A stretch of DNA of 9,150 nt from Bacteroidota bacterium. GTDB lineage: Bacteria; Bacteroidota; Bacteroidia; Chitinophagales; Chitinophagaceae. The notes beneath the pieces are model-generated. The model saw nothing but the letters and a program-made list of their open reading frames with translations. It did not search any database and was not told the DNA's origin. Where the stretch lies: NCBI GenBank assembly GCA_023436425.1, contig JAEZJD010000127.1:1-9150 (forward strand). Direction: 5' to 3'. This document shows, piece after piece, positions 1 through 5,697 of the stretch (its first letter is position 1; each line of letters opens with the position of its first letter). The translations under genes and the position numbers were made by a program.

Positions 1-1249
1 ACTTCCAAGGCTCTGCTCCGTTCGCAATGTATCCGTCGCTTAAAAGAATGACAGGAGTCATGTGTTCTACGGCAAGGCGAACAGCTTCATATGTCACTTC
101 GAAACAGTCACTTGGTGTAGACGCGGCAATCACTGGCATCGGACATTCACCATTACGGCCATAATAAGCTTGCAGCAAATCGCTTTGCTCCGTTTTGGTG
201 GGCAATCCCGTTGACGGTCCGCCACGCTGCACATCAATTATCAATAATGGGATTTCGAGCATCACTGCAAGTCCCATTGCTTCTGCCTTCAACGCCATGC
301 CGGGCCCTGAGGTGGTGGTTACGCCTAAATGTCCGCCGTAGCTGGCGCCGATGGCAGAAGTGATACCTGCAATTTCGTCTTCAGCCTGAAACGTTTTTAT
401 TCCGAAATTTTTATGCTTGCTTAGTTCGTGCAAAATGTCGGAGGCAGGAGTGATGGGATAAGTGCCCAGAAAAATATTTAGTCCGCTTTTCACCGACGCC
501 GCAATTAGTCCATAAGCCACTGCTTGGTTTCCCATTATGCTGCGGTATGAACCCGCCTGCAGCTTTGCTTTTTCGACCTTAAACTGGGTAGTGAATGTTT
601 CAGTAGTATCGCCAAAATTGTAACCAGCACGCAACGCTCTCAGGTTGCTTTCCAGTATTTCAGGTTTTTTACCAAACTTGTCGTGGAGAAACTTTTCTGT
701 ATTGGCCATGTCTCGGCTGTACATCCAATAAAGAAATCCCAATACGAACATGTTTTTTGCACGGTCCTTTTCCTTCACTCCCATTGTGATGTCCTTCAAT
801 GCTTCTCGTGTCATTTTAGTGACGTCCATTTTAATCACTTCGTAAGCATCGAGGCTGGTGTCTTCAATCGGATTCACTCCTTCCGGATAATTGGCAAGAC
901 GAAGATTTTTTATATCAAAACCATCAGTATTGACTATGATCTTTCCGCCTTTTTTAAGATTCTTCAAATTCGTTTTTAGAGCAGCAGCATTCATTGCCAC
1001 CAGCACATCGTAGGAGTCACCGGGAGTGAACACGCTGTCGTCCGAAAACCTAAGCTGATAACCACTCACGCCCGGAAGTGTTCCTTGCGGTGCACGGATT
1101 TCTGCCGGGAAATCGGGGAAAGTAGATATATCTGCCCCAAGAAGTGCTGTGTTGTTGGTGAATTGGGTACCCGTTAACTGCATTCCATCGCCGCTATCTC
1201 CGGCAAATTTGATAACTACATCATGTAGTACCTGCTGCTTGCGTTCCAT
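1..1249 (-). CDS. korA: 2-oxoacid:ferredoxin oxidoreductase, fused gamma-alpha subunit (probably 2-oxoglutarate, KorA), 3' part cut by window edge
   Basis: This subunit belongs to a ferredoxin-dependent oxidoreductase that decarboxylates a 2-oxoacid to its acyl-CoA; with a KorB partner it would convert 2-oxoglutarate to succinyl-CoA in the cytoplasm. 416 codons are visible of roughly 610 usual for the family. The N-terminal gamma domain (about residues 8-190) opens with GDSGDGMQLTG (17-27) and has APQG at 53-56. The alpha (pyrimidine-binding) domain starts near 235 with YPITPASDILHELS (264-277), then TTTSGPGMALKAEA (311-324) and QRGGPSTGLPTKTEQSDL (341-358), all family hallmarks. I chose the ATG at 1249; an in-frame GTG two codons upstream (1255) is possible, and a TGA lies just before that. 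There is no clear Shine-Dalgarno. korB is expected beyond the left edge. Family membership is certain; 2-oxoglutarate rather than pyruvate or a branched-chain acid is inferred from the layout and the nearby isocitrate dehydrogenase. Confidence 0.9.
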   Translation of the reverse strand, partial: MERKQQVLHDVVIKFAGDSGDGMQLTGTQFTNNTALLGADISTFPDFPAEIRAPQGTLPGVSGYQLRFSDDSVFTPGDSYDVLVAMNAAALKTNLKNLKKGGKIIVNTDGFDIKNLRLANYPEGVNPIEDTSLDAYEVIKMDVTKMTREALKDITMGVKEKDRAKNMFVLGFLYWMYSRDMANTEKFLHDKFGKKPEILESNLRALRAGYNFGDTTETFTTQFKVEKAKLQAGSYRSIMGNQAVAYGLIAASVKSGLNIFLGTYPITPASDILHELSKHKNFGIKTFQAEDEIAGITSAIGASYGGHLGVTTTSGPGMALKAEAMGLAVMLEIPLLIIDVQRGGPSTGLPTKTEQSDLLQAYYGRNGECPMPVIAASTPSDCFEVTYEAVRLAVEHMTPVILLSDGYIANGAEPWK

Positions 1250-1278
1250 ATCCACGCAATATATTCAGAAATTGGTAG

Positions 1279-1286
1279 CAAACATG
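1279..1286 (-). promoter_or_regulatory. Weak candidate -7 element for korA
   Basis: The minus strand reads CATGTTTG, one mismatch from the Bacteroidota -7 consensus TAnnTTTG, about 30 nt before the korA ATG. No TTG is found at the right distance upstream, so this is only a candidate. It lies downstream of the apaG terminator, as expected if korA has its own promoter. Confidence 0.3.
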
Positions 1287-1364
1287 TGACAATTCGGTGG
1301 TTTAACAGGTTGTTGAAATGTTTTTCTTTTTTGAAGGATAAGGAGCCACCGGGCAGGTGTAAAC

Positions 1365-1403
1365 AACAAAAAAGCTCAATCTTTCGACTGAGCTTTGGCT
1401 TTT
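1365..1403 (-). terminator. Rho-independent terminator downstream of apaG
   Basis: AAAGCTCA (1371-1378) pairs with TGAGCTTT (1389-1396) across a 10-nt spacer that can add one further pair. On the minus strand the hairpin is followed by TTTTTTGTTGTTT, a good U-tract, so it ends the apaG transcript before korA. The plus-strand side has only GGCTTTTA after it, and no plus-strand gene ends here. Confidence 0.85.
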
Positions 1404-1443
1404 ATAATAAGCGCCTCCGACGCACTCCGTAGAACCCTTCACA

Positions 1444-1830
1444 CTAATTCAGCTTAAAAGGAGTAACCATCTCAAAGGCGGGAATATTTACTTCAAATAA
1501 TTCCTTGTTGTGCAGATTTTCCATCAGGTAATTGCCATGCATACGACCGATTTCGGTGTGCAGGTTGCATCCACTTACATATTGGTATTCTTCGCCACTG
1601 CTGATAACCGGCTGCATGCCCACTACACCTTCACCTTCCACCTCGCGGTAACTGCCATCGCTGTCGAAAATGTGCCAATGCCTGCTATGAAGTTTCACCG
1701 GGTAGGAGTTGTGATTCTCGATAGTTATACGGTATGCAAACATAAATTCCGACTGTAATGGATTCGAGTAGTCTTGCTGATAAAACGTCTCCACACTTAC
1801 TTTAACGCCTTCCGAAATCATGCTGGTCAT
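1444..1830 (-). CDS. apaG: ApaG family protein (DUF525)
   Basis: ApaG is a small single-domain protein with an Ig/fibronectin-III-like fold. It is named for its linkage to apaH in enterobacteria, where mutants are altered in Co2+ resistance and Mg2+ efflux (CorD); its biochemical role is not settled. The 128 residues match the usual length of about 125-130. The core signature runs from residue 66: GEGVVG (a GxGxxG motif, 66-71), MQP (72-74), YVSGCNL (84-90), and GRMHGNYLM (95-103). HSRHWHI (48-54) is the conserved strand before it. The first ATG (1830) is used; Met4 (1821) is an alternative, and neither has a clear Shine-Dalgarno. It is transcribed toward korA but a terminator separates them, so it is probably monocistronic. 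No apaH is visible in the window. The cation-efflux function is borrowed from enterobacteria and is uncertain here. Confidence 0.93.
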   Translation of the reverse strand: MTSMISEGVKVSVETFYQQDYSNPLQSEFMFAYRITIENHNSYPVKLHSRHWHIFDSDGSYREVEGEGVVGMQPVISSGEEYQYVSGCNLHTEIGRMHGNYLMENLHNKELFEVNIPAFEMVTPFKLN

Positions 1831-1898
1831 AAAAACTAATTTGCTGTATATAAATCAAAGTTGCTGCCATAAACGGCGGGGGAAATATAAAGCAAGTT

Positions 1899-1934
1899 TT
1901 TGGGGAATAATAGAGACAGAGCAGCCTAATTTTG
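1899..1934 (+). promoter_or_regulatory. Candidate promoter of isocitrate dehydrogenase
   Basis: TAATTTTG (1927-1934) is an exact match to the Bacteroidota -7 element TAnnTTTG. The nearest TTTG upstream (1899-1902) is 24 nt away, one base longer than the commonly quoted 17-23. Placing the element at -11 to -4 puts the transcript start near 1938 and gives a leader of about 22 nt before the ATG at 1960. The 129-bp spacer is divergent, so apaG must start from the same stretch on the other strand; I see only a poor match there (CAACTTTG, minus strand, 1856-1863). Confidence 0.6.
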
Positions 1935-1959
1935 CCCCACAATTTAAAACAACAGGTAT

Positions 1960-3411
1960 ATGAAAATAGCTGTGGCTAAAGGTGATGGTGTGGGACCGGA
2001 AATAATGCAGGCAGTATTACACATTTTTGATGCAAACAAAGCCGATCTACAATATGAATTTGTGGAAATGGGAAAATGGGTGTTTGATAAAGGTTTTTCA
2101 AATGGGATGACTCCGGAAGCACAGCAAACGATTGAGGAATTAGGAATTCTGTTCAAAGGACCAATGGAAACGCCGAAAGGCAAAGGGGTGAAAAGCGTGA
2201 ACGTGACCGCAAGAAAAACATGGAACACTTATGCGAATAAACGTGTGTTTCAAACACTACACGGTGTTGATACAGTTTTCAGTAAAGCAGGTATTCCGAT
2301 AGATATAACAATTGTTCGCGAAAACATCGAAGACACCTATGGCGGAATTGAGCACATGCTAACCCATGATGTGGCGCTGGGACGGCGGTTTATCACCCGC
2401 CCGGGAAGCATGCAGGTGATTAGATATGCTTTCGAAATGGCAAAGCAGAAGAACGCGAAACGCATCACGTGCGGGCACAAGGCGAACATCATGAAAATGA
2501 CTGATGGACTTTTTTTGGAATGTTTTTATGAAATAGCTAAAGAGTACCCGGAGCTGAAGTCAGATGATAAGATCGTTGATGATTTGGCAATGAAGTTAGT
2601 GGTGCGACCCGACGAATTTGATGTGATAGTGCTTACGAACCTGCAGGGTGATATCATGTCCGATTTATGTGCGGGACTGGTTGGCGGACTCGGTTTCGCA
2701 CCTTCTGCAAACATTGGTGACCACATTTCTATATTCGAAGCAGTGCACGGAACAGCGCCGGACATTGCCGGTAAAAATATTGCTAATCCTACGGCCTTGT
2801 TGTTAAGTGGCTTAGCTATGCTGCGGCATCTCGGCCTGACAGAAAACGCGGCTGTCATTGAAAATGCGTTGCTCTATACCTTGGAGCAGGGAGTTCGCAC
2901 CGGGGATTTTGGCGATCGTTCAAAACCTGCATTGAACACAAGCCAATTTGCAGAAGAGGTAATCAACAATTTCGGCAAAACACCGAAAGTGAATGCAAAA
3001 GAGGTGATCCCAAACAAGCCGGGAACACCTGCGCCATTTAAACTGCAGGAAAATTCAATGATGGAATCGCATGAAGGCGAACAGGAAAAAATCGTTGGGG
3101 TCGATATGTTCATCGAAAGCAATGAACAACCCGATGAAATAGCGGAAAAATGTTTGCTGCATGGCGGCACCAAATTCAAATTGATAAATATCAGTAACCG
3201 CGGAACGCAGGTGTGGCCCTCCGGCTCCAAATACACCAATCTTGTGAATCTTTATAACGTTCGTTTTGAGTCTATCAATGCGCAAAAATTGAATCAACAA
3301 GACGTTGTCGGTTTGTATGCAAGTCTTACAGGTGATTTCAAAATTGCGTCTTTCGAGCTGCTCAATATGTGGGGCGAGAAAAAGGGGTTCAGTTTGGCGC
3401 AGGGTCAGTAA
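1960..3411 (+). CDS. icd: Isocitrate dehydrogenase, Thermus/Rickettsia type with C-terminal domain
   Basis: This enzyme oxidatively decarboxylates isocitrate to 2-oxoglutarate in the TCA cycle, in the cytoplasm, normally as a homodimer. At 483 residues it is longer than E. coli Icd (416) and matches the Thermus thermophilus class (about 496). The decarboxylating-dehydrogenase core covers about 1-345. Substrate residues visible by alignment with E. coli are Ser79, Asn81, Arg85, Arg95, Arg120, Tyr127, Lys174, Asp207, Asp231 and Asp235. The family signature starts with NLQGDIMSD (227-235). The C-terminal domain starts near VGVDMFIE (379-386), contains SNRGTQVWP (412-420) and ends KGFSLAQGQ, as in the Thermus enzyme. 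At the cofactor site HGTAP is followed by Asp268-Ile269, with Ala275, where NADP enzymes carry Lys-Tyr and Val; this predicts NAD+ preference. The gene has its own promoter and ends 7 nt from the convergent glycosyltransferase. Annotation pipelines may label it NADP-dependent; I doubt that. Confidence 0.95.
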   Translation: MKIAVAKGDGVGPEIMQAVLHIFDANKADLQYEFVEMGKWVFDKGFSNGMTPEAQQTIEELGILFKGPMETPKGKGVKSVNVTARKTWNTYANKRVFQTLHGVDTVFSKAGIPIDITIVRENIEDTYGGIEHMLTHDVALGRRFITRPGSMQVIRYAFEMAKQKNAKRITCGHKANIMKMTDGLFLECFYEIAKEYPELKSDDKIVDDLAMKLVVRPDEFDVIVLTNLQGDIMSDLCAGLVGGLGFAPSANIGDHISIFEAVHGTAPDIAGKNIANPTALLLSGLAMLRHLGLTENAAVIENALLYTLEQGVRTGDFGDRSKPALNTSQFAEEVINNFGKTPKVNAKEVIPNKPGTPAPFKLQENSMMESHEGEQEKIVGVDMFIESNEQPDEIAEKCLLHGGTKFKLINISNRGTQVWPSGSKYTNLVNLYNVRFESINAQKLNQQDVVGLYASLTGDFKIASFELLNMWGEKKGFSLAQGQ

Positions 3412-3418
3412 GAGGTAA

Positions 3419-4534
3419 TCAGCCACAGTGGGCAGCAGCAGTTAAAACCTTCCACATTTGTTCAGCAGATCTCTCCCACGAAAATTCTAAAGATCTTGCG
3501 ATACCTTTTTTGATGAGATCACTCCTTAGATTCTCATCTTTATAAATCAGCATTAGTTTATCAGCTATGTCCTCTATTTTTCTTGAGTCAAAGTACAATG
3601 CAGCATCGCCCGCAATCTCGCAGAGGGCGCTATCCGCAGGTACTAGCAGTGGCACTTCCGTTCTCAATACTTCAGCAGCGAATGTTGCGCCGGACAACAC
3701 TTTACCCATGTAGACTATTGCATAAGAAGAGGCTGCAACCGGTGCAGGGTCTTCACCGACATCCGACGTCAGCACCACATCGTCCTTATACTTATATGTT
3801 TGGAGAAGTTTGGCTACATCACCGCTTTTTTCGACATCTGCAATAAACACCATTTTCATTTCAGACCGTAAACGCTTCTTAAAAATTGAAAATGCCTTGA
3901 GAATGTCGATTAAAGCCTTTGCGTCAAAATCGCCGTCATACAAAAAGTATTCTCTTCCTCCGGTGTACTTCTCTTTAACAGAAGTCTTTTCACGGTCGCT
4001 TAGCGGTAGAAAGATGTTCCGTGTTCCCGGATAAACAACAGAAGTTTTTTTATCGGACAGCCGGTACCGTTCTGCAACCAGCTTTTTTAGATGTTCAGAA
4101 ACCGGTATCACGTGAGTCGCTTTCCTGAGAAACTTCGAAGTATATATTTTATAAAACCAATGCAGCCATTTTTTCGTTGAATTTGAGTTCTGAAGGAAAG
4201 AAAGATCGTGAACGATCAGGCATTGAGGCATATTGCTCGTTAAAGAACAGGAACCGTCGGTTGACAACAAGACGCCGGCACTAATTTTTTTCAGCATCTT
4301 GGGGAGTTTAACGTCTAACCAGTACTTCATGTAAATCGGATTGCGCTGTACCGGTTTTAAAGCATGTAAAACGACGTTGGTTGCTCTAGGATAAGTATTG
4401 AGCGCACAATCGGTAAATACATGAAAGGTGTGCTCCGGATGAGCGGTGGCGAGTGCTGTTACTATTTCCTGGGAAAAAATTTTGATCTTCGGCCTTTTTT
4501 CATCAAGCAATGCAGCGCTCACCCCAATGTTCAT
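3419..4534 (-). CDS. GT4-like (GT-B fold) glycosyltransferase with degenerate donor site
   Basis: Members of this family transfer a sugar from a nucleotide-sugar to a glycan or lipid acceptor on the cytoplasmic side. I start it at the ATG at 4534, giving 371 residues beginning MNIGVSAALL, the usual first strand of a GT-B N-domain. An in-frame ATG at 4567 would add 11 residues with no family character and lies upstream of the likely promoter. Visible marks are HDLSF (109-113), VSEHLKKL (145-152), VVYPGTRN (166-173), the C-domain opening YFLYDGD (196-202), and CEIAGDAALYFD (305-316). Two donor-site features are eroded. The E-x7-E motif has Leu280 for the first Glu, with Glu288 kept, and the Gly-rich loop with its Arg-Lys pair has become GDFDAKA (201-207). 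Substrate and acceptor cannot be deduced. It stands alone, with no other glycan genes beside it. It could be an active enzyme with altered donor binding or a non-catalytic paralogue. Confidence 0.85.
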   Translation of the reverse strand: MNIGVSAALLDEKRPKIKIFSQEIVTALATAHPEHTFHVFTDCALNTYPRATNVVLHALKPVQRNPIYMKYWLDVKLPKMLKKISAGVLLSTDGSCSLTSNMPQCLIVHDLSFLQNSNSTKKWLHWFYKIYTSKFLRKATHVIPVSEHLKKLVAERYRLSDKKTSVVYPGTRNIFLPLSDREKTSVKEKYTGGREYFLYDGDFDAKALIDILKAFSIFKKRLRSEMKMVFIADVEKSGDVAKLLQTYKYKDDVVLTSDVGEDPAPVAASSYAIVYMGKVLSGATFAAEVLRTEVPLLVPADSALCEIAGDAALYFDSRKIEDIADKLMLIYKDENLRSDLIKKGIARSLEFSWERSAEQMWKVLTAAAHCG

Positions 4535-4539
4535 GAAGC

Positions 4540-4547
4540 CAAAGATA
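4540..4547 (-). promoter_or_regulatory. Candidate -7 element of the GT4-like gene, 5 nt before its ATG
   Basis: The minus strand reads TATCTTTG, an exact TAnnTTTG, followed by GCTTC and then the ATG at 4534. Placing the element at -11 to -4 gives a start near 4536 and a 2-nt leader. No TTG lies 17-23 nt upstream; the nearest partial match is ATG at 17 nt, so the -33 half is weak. It supports 4534 over 4567 as the start codon. Confidence 0.5.
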
Positions 4548-4580
4548 GCTGCTTCGCTACAGAGCATTTATGGGGCAATA

Positions 4581-4600
4581 TTGTTGTCAATTATCAACAA
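4581..4600. repeat. Inverted repeat TTGTTG-N8-CAACAA
   Basis: A perfect 6-bp dyad with an 8-nt AT-rich spacer lies about 45-65 nt upstream of the predicted start of the GT4-like transcript. Its size and position would suit a dimeric activator, but a dyad this short in AT-rich DNA can arise by chance. It is not followed by a U-tract, so it is not a terminator. Confidence 0.35.
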
Positions 4601-4669
4601 ACTCACAAAAAATCTTGTGGAATGAGAGGTAAGTATTGTAAATGTCCGCTTTAACTTTAAGCTTTAGTT

Positions 4670-4806
4670 GTTTGGTATCCTCTTTGTATCTATTCAACAG
4701 TTATTTGCTTCACCCTTAACCCTAGAAACTTTTTATAAACGACCTCTTAGGTGGAAGAGGATGGTGGCTTGTAAAGGGACCTTGTTTCGAGGTCCCTTCT
4801 TTTTTT
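4670..4806 (+). ncRNA. Candidate structured small RNA ending in a rho-independent terminator
   Basis: A strong plus-strand terminator (4774-4806) has no coding gene upstream to serve. The sequence before it can fold. ATCCTCTT (4677-4684) is exactly complementary to AAGAGGAT (4755-4762), extendable by a G-U pair at each end. The 3' half of that arm can instead pair locally, with CCTCTT at 4743-4748 and AAGAGG at 4755-4760 around a 6-nt loop, so two mutually exclusive folds exist. CACC (4711-4714) and GGTG (4750-4753) could extend the long-range form. DUF4290 has its own complete promoter downstream, which favours a separate transcript over a leader. I could not find a good promoter for it and the 5' end is a guess. 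A 6S-like RNA is one possibility because of the long closing stem around an open centre, but I do not recognise a family consensus. Confidence 0.4.
4774..4806 (+). terminator. Strong rho-independent terminator
   Basis: AAGGGACCT (4774-4782) pairs perfectly with AGGTCCCTT (4790-4798) across the loop TGTTTCG, followed by C and seven T residues (4800-4806). It lies 126 nt upstream of DUF4290 and about 240 nt beyond the divergent glycosyltransferase start, so it terminates neither of the neighbouring coding genes. Confidence 0.9.
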
Positions 4807-4896
4807 ATTCAAACGGTTCCGAAGAGGGAAACGAGTAATTGCGAAAGCCGTCATAATCCAGAGATAATTGGCTCGTGTGAAGCATCCGTGAAATCT

Positions 4897-4927
4897 TTTG
4901 AAACTGGATGATCAGTCATTACATTTG
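4897..4927 (+). promoter_or_regulatory. Promoter of DUF4290 gene, predicted near-leaderless
   Basis: TTTG (4897-4900), a 19-nt spacer and TACATTTG (4920-4927) match the Bacteroidota consensus TTG-N17-23-TAnnTTTG exactly. Only CTCCG separates the -7 element from the ATG at 4933, so the transcript should start within a few bases of the start codon (about 4931). Confidence 0.75.
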
Positions 4928-4932
4928 CTCCG

Positions 4933-5610
4933 ATGGACTATAATACTACACGTAATCACCTAAGCATGAGAGAATATGGCCGTCATATTCAGAAGATGGT
5001 TGAACATCTCATGACAATTGAAGATAAAGAGCGCAGGCAAAGGAATGCCCAGGTAGTTATTGAACTCATGGGTTTTCTCAATCCACATTTAAAAAACGTT
5101 GAAGACTTCAGACATAAACTTTGGGATCATTTGTTTTATATAAGTGATTTTAAGCTCGATGTTGATTCGCCTTACCCTATTCCCAAAAAAGAAACTTACA
5201 AATCGAAGCCGGACCCATTGCCTTATCCAAAACGGCATCCGAAGTTTTCACACCTTGGCAAAAATCTGGAGCTTGTCATTGACAAAGCGTTGCAGGAAGA
5301 AGATCCTGCTAAACGCCAGGGTTTTGCCAACGCCATCGCTTATTACATGAAACTTGCTTACAACAACTGGCATAAAGACACTGTGCACGACGATGCTATA
5401 CAAAGCGAATTGACGAACCTCACCAAAGGACAACTTGAATTTACAAACACGCCTTTTGTTAAGGCTTACAGACCACAGCAGGAAACACGAGACAGAAATG
5501 GATACGGAAGGCAGCAGCGTGGCAAATTTCAACAACGAAATGGTGGCGGCGGGAACAACAGAAATGACAAACGCAGCGGCGGAAACAAATTTGGTAAAAA
5601 GAGATATTGA
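4933..5610 (+). CDS. DUF4290 domain protein with basic Gly/Arg/Asn-rich tail
   Basis: DUF4290 is a Bacteroidota family of unknown function. The 225-residue protein begins MDYNTTRNHLSMREYGRHIQ, the characteristic N-terminus of the family, which fixes the start even though there is no room for a ribosome binding site after the promoter. Residues 1-178 form a soluble, mostly helical-looking domain with DFRHKLWDHLFYISDF (58-73) and YPKRHPKFSHLG (98-109). From about 179 to 225 the composition changes to Arg, Lys, Gly, Asn and Gln, including GYGRQQRGKFQQRN (190-203), GGGGNN (204-209) and GGNKFGKKRY at the end, with few acidic residues. This looks disordered and resembles RGG-type nucleic-acid-binding tails. 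There is no signal peptide or membrane segment. murA follows 87 nt downstream, and I recall this pairing from other Bacteroidota genomes. RNA binding is inference from composition only. Confidence 0.9.
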   Translation: MDYNTTRNHLSMREYGRHIQKMVEHLMTIEDKERRQRNAQVVIELMGFLNPHLKNVEDFRHKLWDHLFYISDFKLDVDSPYPIPKKETYKSKPDPLPYPKRHPKFSHLGKNLELVIDKALQEEDPAKRQGFANAIAYYMKLAYNNWHKDTVHDDAIQSELTNLTKGQLEFTNTPFVKAYRPQQETRDRNGYGRQQRGKFQQRNGGGGNNRNDKRSGGNKFGKKRY

Positions 5611-5633
5611 TCTATAAAACAGAACTTCGATTG

Positions 5634-5665
5634 AAGGTTGATTTTACGTCAACCTTTTTTATTTT
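5634..5665 (+). terminator. Rho-independent terminator between DUF4290 and murA
   Basis: AAGGTTGA (5634-5641) pairs with TCAACCTT (5649-5656) across TTTTACG, and the transcript continues TTTTATTTTC. It lies 23 nt after the DUF4290 stop. It would end the DUF4290 transcript or reduce read-through into murA. Its 8-bp AT-containing stem is weaker than the one at 4774. Confidence 0.8.
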
Positions 5666-5672
5666 CAATTTG
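5638..5672 (+). promoter_or_regulatory. Weak candidate promoter for murA overlapping the terminator
   Basis: TCAATTTG (5665-5672) differs from TAnnTTTG at one fixed base. A TTG at 5638-5640, inside the terminator stem, lies 24 nt upstream. A start near 5676 would give a leader of about 22 nt, much like the one predicted for icd. The match is imperfect, so murA may instead depend on read-through. Confidence 0.35.
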
Positions 5673-5697
5673 GAAGTTCTCATCTCAACTTATTAGA

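Larger units (their letters stand above)
4535..4932. other. Non-coding divergent spacer of 398 bp
   Basis: No convincing gene lies here; a 77-codon plus-strand reading frame at 4421-4654 overlaps the glycosyltransferase antisense and has no family character. The stretch holds, in order, the glycosyltransferase -7 element (4540-4547), a dyad (4581-4600), a hairpin-rich segment ending in a terminator (about 4670-4806), and the DUF4290 promoter (4897-4927). Positions 4807-4896 show nothing I can name. Confidence 0.75.

Noticed and set aside
683..979. A 98-codon plus-strand open frame
   Set aside because: It is antisense to korA, which carries clear family motifs across this stretch. The predicted protein is Cys/His/Phe-rich without domain character.
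4535..4567. ATG at 4567 as start of the GT4-like protein
   Set aside because: The extra 11 residues lack family similarity, and an exact -7 element lies between this ATG and the one at 4534.
4743..4932. Riboswitch or attenuator controlling DUF4290
   Set aside because: A complete promoter with 19-nt spacing lies between the terminator and the gene, so the hairpins would not be in the DUF4290 transcript. I also see no known riboswitch core.
5568..5590. Tandem DNA repeat in the DUF4290 tail
   Set aside because: The similarity is at the level of Gly/Asn/Arg composition; there is no regular repeat unit in the DNA.
5638..5697. TTG start giving a 20-residue N-terminal extension of MurA
   Set aside because: The TTG falls in the stem of a terminator hairpin, and the added residues are unlike MurA, whose usual N-terminus begins at the ATG at 5698.
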